DNA from: Avibacterium gallinarum
GTDB taxonomy: Bacteria > Pseudomonadota > Gammaproteobacteria > Enterobacterales > Pasteurellaceae
Direction: 5' to 3'
Assembly: GCF_002921135.1 (NCBI RefSeq)
Contig: NZ_PQVJ01000019.1
Location: forward strand, 93,637 to 157,636
Length of the DNA: 64,000 nucleotides
The stretch's first letter is position 1, and the number at the start of each line of letters is the position of its first letter. Both the position numbers and the translations under genes were made by a program. Shown piece after piece: positions 28,001 through 37,518 of this stretch. The notes beneath the pieces are model-generated. The model saw nothing but the letters and a program-made list of their open reading frames with translations, had not been told where the DNA came from and did not search any database.

Positions 28001-28792
28001 TTAACAGGAAAGCGAAAAAATGTTCCTTAAACTTAATGCAATGCCGTCTTCATCATTGCTCGCAGTGATTTGTTTGGCAATGCGTTTAATTTCCTCTGGT
28101 GAATTGCCCATTGCAATGCCTAAGCCCACATATTGCAGCATATCAAGATCATTAAAATTATCGCCAAAAGCAATGATGTCTGCTTTATCTACGGCTGCTC
28201 GCTGTGCCATAAATTGAATGGCATTGGCTTTGGTCGCCGCTTTGTTCATTATTTCTAAATATTCTTTTTTAGAACGGTGAATAGAAAGCTGTGGAAATTG
28301 TTGTTTAAGCAAAGGCTCAATTTGCTCAATCTGTGTCGCTTCGCCCATTAATAAAATTTTGTGTACGTTACTTAAATGTTGCGGTTTTTCTTTTGCTTTT
28401 AGCCCTGTGATGTCGCTTTCTTGCTTAATCCAATGGCTGTCTAAATCTGTGGTAAACCAATCAAGATGAGAATAATAGCTCACTGAAAGCGTAGGGTGCT
28501 GGGCTAAGATCTGATCCAGTTGAAGCAAAAGCGTATTTTCTAAGGTGATGGAATAAAGTGCGGTGAGATTTTTGTCTAAAATTAATGCCCCGCTGTAGCA
28601 GACAATTTCATTTTCATTATGAAGTTGTTCCATATAAGGCAAAATGGCGTAAGGGGGGCGCGCGGAAACAGGAATAAAAGGAATGCCTTGCTGCATAATG
28701 CGTTGTATGGCTTGTGCCGTTGCTGAGCTAATTTGATGTTGGCTATTTAGCAAGGTGCCGTCCATATCTGAGAAAACCATTTTATATGTCAT
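28001..28792 (-). CDS. HAD-superfamily Cof-type sugar-phosphate phosphatase
   Basis: A protein of 263 residues from the ATG at 28792, with AAGGAG nine bases upstream. HAD motif I is D-M-D-G-T-L-L near residues 8-14 and the later acidic motif is F-G-D-N-F-N-D-L-D-M-L near 209-219, with a type IIB cap between. The pattern matches YidA/Cof phosphatases, which dephosphorylate sugar phosphates or flavin and vitamin intermediates with broad specificity. The exact substrate cannot be read. It is transcribed away from the mannose PTS operon, with 239 bp between, so a link to sugar-phosphate control is only suggestive. Confidence 0.88.
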   Translation of the reverse strand: MTYKMVFSDMDGTLLNSQHQISSATAQAIQRIMQQGIPFIPVSARPPYAILPYMEQLHNENEIVCYSGALILDKNLTALYSITLENTLLLQLDQILAQHPTLSVSYYSHLDWFTTDLDSHWIKQESDITGLKAKEKPQHLSNVHKILLMGEATQIEQIEPLLKQQFPQLSIHRSKKEYLEIMNKAATKANAIQFMAQRAAVDKADIIAFGDNFNDLDMLQYVGLGIAMGNSPEEIKRIAKQITASNDEDGIALSLRNIFSLSC

Positions 28793-28890
28793 TGTCTTTA
28801 CTCCTTTTCGAGCCAAATTGCGTTTTCATTCTAAGAATCCCTCAGCAAAAAGTAAAGGTTATGTAAATAGCTTCTCTTTTCTTCGCTTCT

Positions 28891-28912
28891 TTTTGTGATA
28901 CAGATCATATTT
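28891..28912 (+). promoter_or_regulatory. CRP-like binding site upstream of the mannose-type PTS operon
   Basis: TTTTGTGATACAGATCATAT matches the CRP consensus well (TGTGA-N6-TCA plus flanking T/A). It is centred about 130 bp upstream of the first PTS gene. Sugar PTS operons are classic CRP targets; binding is inferred. Confidence 0.7.
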
Positions 28913-29031
28913 TCAACAAAAAGACGTTTAATCTGCCAAAAATTAGGATTACACTTTCTGAGTATTTGCAATCGGTTGCATTGCTTTACTTATTTTGCTG
29001 AAACGTTTTTTCAAACAAATTTGGAGGTTAT

Positions 29032-30006
29032 ATGACCCATATTATTGTTGCAACGCACGGTAAATTTTCAGAAGAACTGGTAAATTCAGCGGCAATGGTT
29101 TACGGCGAAGATGAAAATACCCACGTTGTAACCTTTTTACCGGGTGAGGGTGGAGAGCATTTAGTCGAGAAATATCAGGCGATTATTGCCCAATTACCAG
29201 AAAATGAACCCGTTCTATTTTTGGTGGATTTATTTGGTGGTAGCCCTTATAACGCGGCAAGCCGTGTTGCCACAATGCGTGGAGAAAATACAGATATTGT
29301 AACTGGCGTGAATTTGCCAATGCTACTTGAGGTGTTAGACGCGAAAGACGACGCTTCTCTCGCGGAATTAGTGAGTACGGCAAAAGAAGTGGGCGTGGCG
29401 GCAGTGCGTTCGTTCCAGCCTGAGAAAACCACAACAAAACAGGTAGCGCCTGCTCAAGTTGCCACTTCAGAAACACCAAAAACTTCAGAAAAAAGCACCG
29501 CACTTACTGGCAATATGAATATTTCTTTATTACGCATTGATAGCCGTTTGATTCACGGTCAGGTGGCGACCTCTTGGGCGAAAGCAGTGAAGTGCGAGGC
29601 GATTTTTGCGGTGAGTGACGAAGTGTCTGAAGATCCAATCCGCCGTGATTTGCTCTTGCAAGTTGCGCCAGAACATTTGAAATCCTATGTGATTCCCGTA
29701 GAAAAAGCCATTAAGGTTTACCACAATCCGAAATATGCAGGGAAGAATATTCTGTGGCTGGTAACCAATCCAACAGATATTGTTCGCCTAATTGAAGGGG
29801 GCGTGAAAGTGGATAAAGTGAATGTGGGCGGTATGACTTATAAAGAAGGCAATCAGCAGCTTTCACAAGCGGTTACCGTAAACCAACAAGATGTGGAAGC
29901 GTTCCGTAAATTATTAGATTTAGGGGTTGATCTGAGCTTGCAACAAGTGGCAAGCAGCCCGAAAGAACCATTAACCAAACAAAAACTTGACGCATTAAAA
30001 TTCTAA
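29032..30006 (+). CDS. manX: mannose-family PTS enzyme IIAB
   Basis: A 324-residue two-domain phosphotransferase of the same length class as E. coli ManX. The IIA domain (1-130) carries the phospho-histidine in V-A-T-H-G-K-F (His9). After a linker of about 30 residues rich in T, K, P and A, the IIB domain carries the second phospho-histidine in R-I-D-S-R-L-I-H-G-Q (His175). Phosphate passes from HPr to His9, to His175, then to the sugar as IIC/IID move it. An uptake signal sits in the linker coding sequence near 29497. GGAGG precedes the ATG. It is the first gene of a four-gene run. Confidence 0.95.
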   Translation: MTHIIVATHGKFSEELVNSAAMVYGEDENTHVVTFLPGEGGEHLVEKYQAIIAQLPENEPVLFLVDLFGGSPYNAASRVATMRGENTDIVTGVNLPMLLEVLDAKDDASLAELVSTAKEVGVAAVRSFQPEKTTTKQVAPAQVATSETPKTSEKSTALTGNMNISLLRIDSRLIHGQVATSWAKAVKCEAIFAVSDEVSEDPIRRDLLLQVAPEHLKSYVIPVEKAIKVYHNPKYAGKNILWLVTNPTDIVRLIEGGVKVDKVNVGGMTYKEGNQQLSQAVTVNQQDVEAFRKLLDLGVDLSLQQVASSPKEPLTKQKLDALKF

Positions 30007-30022
30007 TTAAGAGGACTTATTT

Positions 30023-30820
30023 ATGACGACTATGGAAATTATCCTCGTTACCCTTGTTGCCGCAATTTGCGGTATGGGGAGCGTGTTAGATGAAAGACAA
30101 ACTCACCGTCCACTAGTGGCTTGTACGCTGATCGGTTTAGTGCTAGGTGATATTACTTCTGGCGTGATTATTGGCGGTACGCTCGAAATGCTTGCCCTTG
30201 GCTGGATGAACGTTGGGGCGGCAATGGCGCCTGATGCAGCCTTAGCCTCGGTGATCGCAGCTATTTTGGTGATCAAAGGTGGGCAAGATAAAGGCACGGC
30301 GATCGCTATCGCCATTCCTGTGGCAGCGGCCGGGCAGGTGCTAACCATTTTTGTGCGAACCCTCACGATTTTCTTACAACATAAAGCCGATGATTTTGCT
30401 AAACAGGCAAATTTCAGAGGTATTGAACTGTGCCATTTTTCAGGCTTAGCCTTACAAGCGTTAAGGGTAGCTATTCCAACTTTCTTCGTGGCACTAGTGG
30501 CAGGCACAGATACTGTAACCACTGCCTTAAATGCGATTCCTGAAGTAGTAACCCGTGGCTTACAAATTGCAGGGGGCTTCATCGTGGTTGTGGGCTATGC
30601 AATGGTGATTAATATGATGCGTGCTGGCGTGTTAATGCCGTTTTTCTTTATCGGCTTTGTCATCGCCTCTTTCTCAAACTATAACCTTGTTGGTTTAGGG
30701 TTATTAGGGGCCTGCTTAGCATTAATTTATATCCAATTAAACCCACGTTTTAATCAAGCAACCCTGCCTGCTGCAAGTGCGAGAAAAGAACTTGCAGATG
30801 ATGAACTTGAAGGTCTATAA
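30023..30820 (+). CDS. manY: mannose-family PTS enzyme IIC
   Basis: A 265-residue membrane permease component. The N-terminal region G-M-G-S-V-L-D-E-R-Q-T-H-R-P-L-V and G-G-T-L-E-M-L-A-L-G-W-M-N-V-G-A-A-M-A-P-D near residues 50-70 are typical of the EII-Sor/Man IIC family. Multiple hydrophobic segments follow. With IID it forms the sugar channel in the inner membrane. The 16-bp gap to manX has GAGG. Whether the sugar is mannose, glucose, glucosamine or fructose cannot be told from sequence. Confidence 0.94.
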   Translation: MTTMEIILVTLVAAICGMGSVLDERQTHRPLVACTLIGLVLGDITSGVIIGGTLEMLALGWMNVGAAMAPDAALASVIAAILVIKGGQDKGTAIAIAIPVAAAGQVLTIFVRTLTIFLQHKADDFAKQANFRGIELCHFSGLALQALRVAIPTFFVALVAGTDTVTTALNAIPEVVTRGLQIAGGFIVVVGYAMVINMMRAGVLMPFFFIGFVIASFSNYNLVGLGLLGACLALIYIQLNPRFNQATLPAASARKELADDELEGL

Positions 30821-30835
30821 GAGAAGGAATTGATT

Positions 30836-31666
30836 ATGTCAGAGAAAAAACAATTAACGAAAGCGGATATTCGTAGCACTTACTGGCGTTCAACATTTTT
30901 ATTAGGCTCATTTAACTTTGAGCGTATGCAAGCAATGGGTTTTTGTGTATCAATGATTCCTGCCATTAAGCGTTTATACAGTAAAAAAGAAGATCAAGCC
31001 GATGCGTTAAAACGCCACCTTGAATTTTTTAATACCCAGCCTTGGGTGGCTTCCTCCATTATCGGCGTAACCGCAGCAATGGAGCAAGAACGTGCTAACG
31101 GTGCGACAGACATTGATGATGCGGCGATTAGTGGCGTGAAAGTGGGGTTAATGGGACCATTAGCTGGTGTGGGTGATCCGATTTTCTGGGGAACATTACG
31201 CCCTGTCCTTGCAGCCTTAGGGGCTGGCTTAGCCATTAGCGGTAGCCTTTTAGGGCCATTATTATTCTTTATTGGAATTAATATTTTCCGTGCATTAACC
31301 CGTTGGTATGGTTTCCATTATGGTTATGCAAAAGGCACGGAAATCGTGCAAGATATGGGCGGTGGTCGCTTACAAAAATTAACCCAAGGGGCATCAATTC
31401 TCGGTTTATTTGTTATGGGGGCATTGGTATCCAAATGGACAACCATCAATATTCCGCTTGAATTATCGCGTTATGTTAATGCACAAGGACAGGAAGTGGT
31501 AACTACTGTGCAAAGTGTGTTAAATGAATTGCTTCCGGGGCTTGCCGCATTGGGTTTAACTTTCTTGTGTATGTACTTATTACAGAAAAAAGTGAACGCA
31601 ATGTACATTATTTTTGCCTTGTTTGGTGTGGGCATTGTGGGATATTATTTTGGTATCTTAGCTTAA
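30836..31666 (+). CDS. manZ: mannose-family PTS enzyme IID
   Basis: A 276-residue membrane component, starting at the ATG at 30836 (AAGGAA upstream) rather than the in-frame TTG six bases earlier. Family features are D-I-R-S-T-Y-W-R-S-T-F, N-F-E-R-M-Q-A-M-G-F near residues 30-39, and G-P-L-A-G-V-G-D-P-I-F-W-G-T near 110-123. It pairs with IIC for sugar translocation. A terminator hairpin follows nine bases after its stop, so the four-gene run is probably split at this point. Confidence 0.95.
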   Translation: MSEKKQLTKADIRSTYWRSTFLLGSFNFERMQAMGFCVSMIPAIKRLYSKKEDQADALKRHLEFFNTQPWVASSIIGVTAAMEQERANGATDIDDAAISGVKVGLMGPLAGVGDPIFWGTLRPVLAALGAGLAISGSLLGPLLFFIGINIFRALTRWYGFHYGYAKGTEIVQDMGGGRLQKLTQGASILGLFVMGALVSKWTTINIPLELSRYVNAQGQEVVTTVQSVLNELLPGLAALGLTFLCMYLLQKKVNAMYIIFALFGVGIVGYYFGILA

Positions 31667-31674
31667 TTTATCGG

Positions 31675-31701
31675 GCGGTTTAGTGAATAAACCGCTTTTT
31701 T
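31675..31701 (+). terminator. terminator or attenuator after manZ
   Basis: GCGGTTTA (31675-31682) pairs with TAAACCGC (31688-31695), five-base loop, then T6. It lies between manZ and the next gene on the same strand, so it may only reduce read-through. Confidence 0.85.
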
Positions 31702-31739
31702 ATTATCAGTTGGCAAGAGAGCAAAAGAAGGAATATTTA

Positions 31740-32117
31740 ATGAAGTTTAAAGATCTGATCAAAGCCCCCGAAAGTGAAGGGTACCTAAAAAATAGCTCCA
31801 AATTAATTACCGCACTTTTTATTATTGGCGGTATTGCCTATTACCCAACGAAAGGATATGGCACGGTGATTGCCCTGGTAATCGCTCTGATGATATTGGT
31901 AGGGCAAAAATTATTACTTTCACAAATTAATAAAGATTTTGCGGAAATGTATTTCGCTAAATCACAATTTGAGCAAAATCAGAACCCTGAGTATCTCACT
32001 TTTATCCTTCTCCGTTCTGATCAAATTCTGCAAGACAATAAGGTGCTATCGCAGAAAGCGAAAAAAGAATTATCGGCTTTACAGCAATATGCCACAGAAA
32101 AATCTAAACAAATATAG
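31740..32117 (+). CDS. hypothetical two-segment membrane protein downstream of the PTS genes
   Basis: A protein of 125 residues from the ATG at 31740, with AAGGAATA upstream. The longer frame from 31683 begins inside the manZ terminator and is rejected. After a short polar start (K-F-K-D-L-I-K-A-P-E-S-E-G-Y-L-K) come two hydrophobic segments at about 19-35 and 41-58. A polar, probably coiled, C-terminal half follows (Q-I-N-K-D-F-A-E-M-Y-F-A-K-S-Q-F). I do not recognise the family. It is not like ManO (DUF956). Its place suggests partial co-expression with manXYZ. An uptake signal lies inside at about 31809. Confidence 0.7.
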   Translation: MKFKDLIKAPESEGYLKNSSKLITALFIIGGIAYYPTKGYGTVIALVIALMILVGQKLLLSQINKDFAEMYFAKSQFEQNQNPEYLTFILLRSDQILQDNKVLSQKAKKELSALQQYATEKSKQI

Positions 32118-32237
32118 TCGGTTAAGTTCAAAATAAGACGAGGATTTAATCTGTAGATAGTACAAATTGTATGGTAAGGTTCGTAGCCTTGTATGAAAGT
32201 GAAATCAATTTAGCTATATTTTGTTAAACGATTATAA

Positions 32238-32265
32238 ATGGGCTTAATGCAATGATTAAGCCCAT
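32238..32265 (-). terminator. hairpin downstream of gshAB
   Basis: An 11-bp stem ATGGGCTTAAT/ATTAAGCCCAT (32238-32248 and 32255-32265). The minus-strand tail is TTTATAATCG, not a strong T run, so it may be a moderate terminator or an mRNA-end hairpin. Confidence 0.6.
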
Positions 32266-32299
32266 AAAAACTAAGGAAAAAATGACCGCACTTGAAGTA

Positions 32300-34576
32300 T
32301 TAATGCGGTAGCTCAGGGAAGAGCATTTTTATCACATCTAACGTCAAACGGCGGGATTTTCCTGAGTAAGGGAAAATGTGCATCATCATCATTGGATTAA
32401 AGTTGGCTTCAATCACGCCCCAAGATTGTAGACTTGGTTCGGCAGGTTTGTGGAGATCTGGAATGATGAGATCCACGCCACACACCGCAGCACCCATTGC
32501 TTTGGTGATGCCCACCGCGAGGGCTTTATAGCTCGGGTGCATTTCGTCTGTCATATCAATGCTATCGCCGCCCGTGCTGATGTTTGAATTGGCACGCAGT
32601 TGCACTATACGCCCCGCATCGGGAATGCTGTCCACGGTTAAACCTTGCTCTTTGAGCTGGAGTTTTTCAATATCGCCAAGAGCGATTTTTTTCAGTGGGG
32701 TACGGCTGCCGTCGCCACGCAATGGGTGATCGTTTTTCGCCGCGACTAATTCTGCCACGCTGTGTTTGCCATCACCCACCACATTAGCTGGCACACGCAA
32801 TAATACGGCAAGTGTTTCTTCACCCAACACAAAGAAACGATATTCCGTACCACTTAAATAATCTTCCACCATCACTTCTTTATCTTCACGGAAAGCGATT
32901 TCAATGGCTTTCGCAAAATCTTCGCGGTTGCTGACCCCTTGTTGGAAAATGGTGATGCCTAAGCCGTAATTGGTGGATTTTGGCTTAATCACTACGGCGC
33001 GCCCTTCAAATAAGCCGTAATTCGCAATGGCTTGTTCGGCGGAGGTAAATTCCAAACTCTGTGGCACGTTAAAGCCTGCTTTATGCAACACTTTTTTGGT
33101 TACCACTTTGTTTTCCATAATTAATGGTGAAATGTAGCTGTCTTTTGAGGTCATATTGCCGTTTTTCACATATTCAATATGATCGCCCACTTGCAAGCAA
33201 AGGAACTGATCCTGCTCGTCTAAAATTTCTGTTTTGATGCCTTTTTGGATCAAATCAAACAATAACGCTTGGGTGGATAATTCCATATTATCGAAGGCTT
33301 CCAATGCATAAAAACGCTCAAAAGCATTAGCTTTATATTGTTGTGCGAGAGCTGCCCCAAGTTTTTGGTAATCACCAGCTTTTTCAATGGCTTGCACTAA
33401 ACGTCCACCAAGGGTTAAAGCTGGATCAGCAAACTGTTGTAATTTTTGTTGCACGATTTCACTAATTTCTTGCGGTGCGTGAATGTCTTGCAACATTGCT
33501 AATAGTTGGTTTAATAATTGTTCACCCTCAGCGGCATATTGGGTTGGTGAAAGGGGATTTTCTAGCGCCACTTCAGCCAATCTTGCCTTACCTAATTCCA
33601 CGCCATTTTGATCCACGGTTTCATCAAGCCAAATCATTAATAAGACGAAATAATGGATAAATTTCGCATCAGTAAGAGAAATACCGCATTGCTCAAATGG
33701 GTTGAGATCGAACAATCTAAATTCTAAATATTGAATGCCGTTGTTAAGCAATTCGCGGGCTTTTTTCGCACCACGCAAACGCACATTGGAATAAAACTCT
33801 TTTTCGGCAATCAGCTTTCCGCTGTTTACCCAATGCTCAAGGCTTTCTACATATTGCTCAATGCTGTCGAAAGACACTTTGATTTCAGGATCATTCACAT
33901 AGCCATATTGGCTCGAACGCAGGCTTCGCACATATTGCCCCGCTTTTAATGGGTTGCCTTGTTTGAAATAATTGTCTTGCACCGTTGGCGTAGCTGCTAG
34001 TAGATATAGCATAACCCATTGATAGCGAAGGAAATTTTTCGCCATTTTGAGGTATAAATCGTTCTGAAATCTGACCGCACTTTGTTCTTTGTCTTGCAAC
34101 TTAAACAGGGCCTGAATAAATTCAGGATCAAGCTGGAAGTTGTAGTGAATGCCACTTACCATTTGCTTATTTTGGCCGTAAGATTTCACCAAATGCTCGC
34201 GATATGCCACATCTTCGGGGTTATCTAATTGGGCGACTTTGATCTGATCTTCAGGCGGCAAGCCCGCTGGCATACTGAGTGGGAAGAGGTATTCTTCTTC
34301 AGGTAGTGAGCGAAGCACCACTTGATGAATGGCAGAAAGCCAACGTAGGCTGTCTTCTAAATTTTTCTGCGGTGGAGTAATGAGTTCCATCTGGCTTTCA
34401 GCAAAATCCGTTTGAATATAAGGGTGATACGATCGATTGCCAAAAACCTTAGGGTGTTCAGTGGTTACGATAGAACCGTCTGCGTGTACACGCTGGCTCT
34501 CTTTTTCAATCCCAAATGAGCCTTGTTGGAATAACAGCCCAAGATGGTTTTGTTTAATGGTTTGTTGGATTTTCAT
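32300..34576 (-). CDS. gshAB: bifunctional glutamate--cysteine ligase / glutathione synthetase
   Basis: A 758-residue fusion enzyme, starting at the ATG at 34576 with AAGGAAAAA upstream. The N-terminal part (about 1-500) is a gamma-glutamylcysteine ligase (G-I-E-K-E-S-Q-R near residues 23-30; F-A-E-S-Q-M-E-L-I-T-P near 59-69). The C-terminal part (about 510-758) is an ATP-grasp domain (V-I-K-P-K-S-T-N-Y-G-L-G-I, E-D-Y-L-S-G-T-E-Y-R-F-F-V). It makes glutathione from glutamate, cysteine and glycine in two steps. This fused form (GshF) is typical of Pasteurellaceae and some Gram-positives, in place of separate gshA and gshB. Glutathione reductase gor is elsewhere in the window. Confidence 0.97.
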   Translation of the reverse strand: MKIQQTIKQNHLGLLFQQGSFGIEKESQRVHADGSIVTTEHPKVFGNRSYHPYIQTDFAESQMELITPPQKNLEDSLRWLSAIHQVVLRSLPEEEYLFPLSMPAGLPPEDQIKVAQLDNPEDVAYREHLVKSYGQNKQMVSGIHYNFQLDPEFIQALFKLQDKEQSAVRFQNDLYLKMAKNFLRYQWVMLYLLAATPTVQDNYFKQGNPLKAGQYVRSLRSSQYGYVNDPEIKVSFDSIEQYVESLEHWVNSGKLIAEKEFYSNVRLRGAKKARELLNNGIQYLEFRLFDLNPFEQCGISLTDAKFIHYFVLLMIWLDETVDQNGVELGKARLAEVALENPLSPTQYAAEGEQLLNQLLAMLQDIHAPQEISEIVQQKLQQFADPALTLGGRLVQAIEKAGDYQKLGAALAQQYKANAFERFYALEAFDNMELSTQALLFDLIQKGIKTEILDEQDQFLCLQVGDHIEYVKNGNMTSKDSYISPLIMENKVVTKKVLHKAGFNVPQSLEFTSAEQAIANYGLFEGRAVVIKPKSTNYGLGITIFQQGVSNREDFAKAIEIAFREDKEVMVEDYLSGTEYRFFVLGEETLAVLLRVPANVVGDGKHSVAELVAAKNDHPLRGDGSRTPLKKIALGDIEKLQLKEQGLTVDSIPDAGRIVQLRANSNISTGGDSIDMTDEMHPSYKALAVGITKAMGAAVCGVDLIIPDLHKPAEPSLQSWGVIEANFNPMMMMHIFPYSGKSRRLTLDVIKMLFPELPH

Positions 34577-34713
34577 ATTTTTCCTTCTATTCAAGGTCAG
34601 GACAATGCTGACTATTATCTAAGCTCATTACTAAAAAGGCAAAAACTAAATCTTTATGAGTTATAGCGATTTGATCTTAAACAAGCATCGCATATTTCGC
34701 CATAAAATAGATA

Positions 34714-34731
34714 GGCGGATTTTACTCCGCC
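34714..34731 (-). terminator. isc operon terminator after fdx
   Basis: GGCGGA/TCCGCC stem with six-base loop (34714-34719 and 34726-34731). On the minus strand it lies 37 bp beyond the fdx stop and is followed by TATCTATTTTA, a modest U-rich tail. Confidence 0.7.
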
Positions 34732-34767
34732 CCAGTTAAATCTTAGTTAGTTTTTGCTTAGCGATGC

Positions 34768-35106
34768 TTAATGCTCTTCTCTTGCGTGGTTTAAGCTGTA
34801 TTTTGGAATTTCCACCACCAAATCTTCATTACCAATTTGGCATTGGCAGCTTAAACGGCTATCTACTTCTAAGCCCCAAGCCTTGTCTAGCATATCGTCT
34901 TCGGCTTCGGTGCTTTCATTTAAACTATCAAAACCTTCGCGGATCACAACGTGGCAGGTGGTACAAGCACAAGACTTGTCGCAAGCGTGTTCAATTTCAA
35001 TGCCGGCATCTAATGCCACATCTAATAAATTATCCCCTTCGGCAGCGTCCACCACCATTCCTTCCGGACAAAGGGTTTCGTGAGGTAAAAAAATCACTTT
35101 AGCCAT
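34768..35106 (-). CDS. fdx: ISC-type [2Fe-2S] ferredoxin
   Basis: A 112-residue adrenodoxin-type ferredoxin, starting at the ATG at 35106. The cluster cysteines lie in H-A-C-D-K-S-C-A-C-T-T-C near residues 41-52, with the last ligand in S-C-Q-C near 85-88. It supplies electrons for iron-sulfur cluster assembly by IscS/IscU. It follows hscA by five bases and ends the isc operon. No iscX gene lies between it and gshAB, only 191 bp with a hairpin. Confidence 0.96.
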   Translation of the reverse strand: MAKVIFLPHETLCPEGMVVDAAEGDNLLDVALDAGIEIEHACDKSCACTTCHVVIREGFDSLNESTEAEDDMLDKAWGLEVDSRLSCQCQIGNEDLVVEIPKYSLNHAREEH

Positions 35107-35111
35107 AATCA

Positions 35112-36977
35112 CTATTCCTTAAAATTCTCAATTTCATCAATAGAATGCCCTGAAAGTGCCGTTCTGATGGATTTATCCATACGCCGTGCGGCAAACTCTT
35201 GCGTGGCACGATCCAAGGCTTTAATGCCTTGCTTAATGGCAAGGCTATCTTCTTGTTGTACTAATTCTTGCAGCGAAATCAACGCATTTTTCACCGCACT
35301 TAATTCTTCATCATTCAGCAGACTTTCGTCCTGTTGCAAGGCAGAATGCACGCTTTCAATCACGCGAGTGGCTTCCACGCGCTGTTCCGCTAATAAACGT
35401 GCTTGAATGTCTTCTTTGGCGTTTTCCATTGAAGCTTTAAGCATTGCGGCAATTTCTTCATCAGTTAGCCCGTAAGAGGGTTTCACCTGAATGGAAGATT
35501 GCACGCCAGTGGATTTTTCCATTGCGGTTACGCTCAGAAGACCATCTGCGTCCACTTGATAGGTTACGCGAATATGCGCTGCCCCTGCTGCCATTGGCGG
35601 AATACCACGCAAGGTAAAACGCGCCAGAGATCGGCAATCTGCCACCATTTCACGCTCGCCTTGCACAATATGCACGCTCATTGCGGTTTGACCGTCTTTA
35701 AAGGTGGTGAACTCTTGCGCTCTTGCCACAGGAATGGTGGTGTTGCGTGGAATGATTTTTTCCACTAAACCGCCCATTGTTTCAATCCCTAATGAAAGCG
35801 GGATCACGTCCAGTAGCAGCATTTCGCTATCTGGCTTGTTACCTACCAAAATATCCGCTTGAATAGCCGCACCAAGTGCTACAACTTTATCAGGATCGAT
35901 AGAAGTTAATGGTTCACGTTGGAAAAACTCGCCCACTTTTTCACGCACAAACGGCACACGGGTTGAACCGCCCACCATCACCACTTCACGCACATCTTGC
36001 GGGCTGATACCAGAATCTTTTAATGCACGGCGACAAGCCATTAATGAACGTTTCAGCAACGGCTCAATGAGCTGATTAAAGGTTTCACGGCTAAGCTCGC
36101 CTTGCCAATTTTGATATTCAACGCGGCTGCTTTGCGCGTCAGACAACTCGGTTTTCAGCTGTTTCGCTAAATTCCAAAGCTCACGGATTTGTTGATCATT
36201 TTTCGGTGCAATGCCAGATTGTTCCACGATCCAATCGGCGATGAGATGATCGAAATCATCACCGCCCAATGCGGTATCACCGCCCGTAGCCAGCACTTCA
36301 AACACGCCTTTGGATAAACGCAAAATAGAAATATCAAAGGTGCCGCCGCCTAGATCGTAAACGGCAATGACGCCTTCTTGTCCGCTGTCTAATCCATAGG
36401 CAATGGCAGCAGCGGTGGGTTCGTTAAGTAAACGTAATACGTTTAACCCTGCCAATTTCGCTGCATCTTTGGTGCTTTGACGTTGTGCGTCATCAAAATA
36501 GGCTGGCACAGTGATCACTGCTCCTTGCAATTCGCCGCCTAGGCGTTTTTCTGCAAGTGCGGTCAATTTTTTCAGAATTTCGCTTGAAACTTCAATCGGG
36601 CTACGCACACCTTGTGCGGTTTCAAATAAAGGCAAACCATTTTCACTTTGCTGAAAACGGTAAGGCAAATTCGGGTAGCGATGTTGCACGTCCGCCAATG
36701 AACGGCCGATTAAACGCTTAACAGAAATAATGGTATTTTGCGGATCAAGACTGGCTAATTCCCCTGCTTCATACCCCACAAGCACGGGCTGGTTGGCAGA
36801 AAAATTAACAGTTGAAGGCGTTAATGCGCGCTCTTTTTCGTCCAATAAAATTTCTGCCATTCCACTGCGCACGGTGGCAACAAGGGAATTGGTTGTGCCA
36901 AGATCAATGCCCACCGCTAATTTGTGTTGGTGCGGCGCGCTGGTTTGTCCTGGTTCCGCAATTTGTAATAAAGCCAT
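35112..36977 (-). CDS. hscA: Hsp70-type chaperone for iron-sulfur cluster transfer
   Basis: A 621-residue specialised Hsp70. The nucleotide-binding domain carries [10 protein letters not shown] near residues 23-32, [12 protein letters not shown] near 207-218, and [11 protein letters not shown]. The substrate-binding domain follows from about 395. Length and the isc context separate it from DnaK. With HscB it pulls on the IscU LPPVK motif and releases clusters to acceptor proteins. The gap to hscB is 11 bp, the gap to fdx is five bases. Confidence 0.97.
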   Translation of the reverse strand: MALLQIAEPGQTSAPHQHKLAVGIDLGTTNSLVATVRSGMAEILLDEKERALTPSTVNFSANQPVLVGYEAGELASLDPQNTIISVKRLIGRSLADVQHRYPNLPYRFQQSENGLPLFETAQGVRSPIEVSSEILKKLTALAEKRLGGELQGAVITVPAYFDDAQRQSTKDAAKLAGLNVLRLLNEPTAAAIAYGLDSGQEGVIAVYDLGGGTFDISILRLSKGVFEVLATGGDTALGGDDFDHLIADWIVEQSGIAPKNDQQIRELWNLAKQLKTELSDAQSSRVEYQNWQGELSRETFNQLIEPLLKRSLMACRRALKDSGISPQDVREVVMVGGSTRVPFVREKVGEFFQREPLTSIDPDKVVALGAAIQADILVGNKPDSEMLLLDVIPLSLGIETMGGLVEKIIPRNTTIPVARAQEFTTFKDGQTAMSVHIVQGEREMVADCRSLARFTLRGIPPMAAGAAHIRVTYQVDADGLLSVTAMEKSTGVQSSIQVKPSYGLTDEEIAAMLKASMENAKEDIQARLLAEQRVEATRVIESVHSALQQDESLLNDEELSAVKNALISLQELVQQEDSLAIKQGIKALDRATQEFAARRMDKSIRTALSGHSIDEIENFKE

Positions 36978-36988
36978 TGTTATTCTCT

Positions 36989-37507
36989 TTAAAAATCCAT
37001 TAAGTTGTCTTCAATGCGTTCAACTTCAAGTAACAGTTTTTTGATGAAACGTAAACGATCCGTCAGCATTTGTGCCGTTGCCCAATCTTGCGCAGAAAGT
37101 GCGGTGTTTAATTGGCTTAAAATTTCCTGCCGTTGTGCGCTGATTTGATCGGAAAACTGCATTAGCGCATCGCTGTCTTTCTGCTGTTCAATGTCTTCAA
37201 GTGCTTCGCGCCATTGCATTTGTTGCATTAAAAATGCCATATCTTGGCTGGTTTTTTCTTCCACATTCTGGCTGCCTAAATGCAAGGCGATAATGCTATC
37301 AGCACGGGCAATGGGATCTTTTAATATTTGCAAGGCATCATTCACTTCTGCCGATTTTTGCATTGCTAAACGCTGTTCTTGCGTTGAACGATGTGCAAAA
37401 TTATCGGGATGCAGGGATTTTTGCAATGCCAAATAACGGTTATTCAAGAGATCAAGATCAAGTGAAAATGCCACTGGCAAATCAAACAATGCAAAAGGAT
37501 TGCTCAT
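36989..37507 (-). CDS. hscB: J-domain co-chaperone HscB
   Basis: A 172-residue protein. The N-terminal J-domain (about 1-75) has the H-P-D motif in K-S-L-H-P-D-N-F near residues 33-40. The C-terminal three-helix domain binds IscU. It delivers IscU to HscA and stimulates its ATPase. It lies in the usual place between iscA and hscA. Confidence 0.96.
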   Translation of the reverse strand: MSNPFALFDLPVAFSLDLDLLNNRYLALQKSLHPDNFAHRSTQEQRLAMQKSAEVNDALQILKDPIARADSIIALHLGSQNVEEKTSQDMAFLMQQMQWREALEDIEQQKDSDALMQFSDQISAQRQEILSQLNTALSAQDWATAQMLTDRLRFIKKLLLEVERIEDNLMDF

Positions 37508-37518
37508 TGGTGTTCCTA

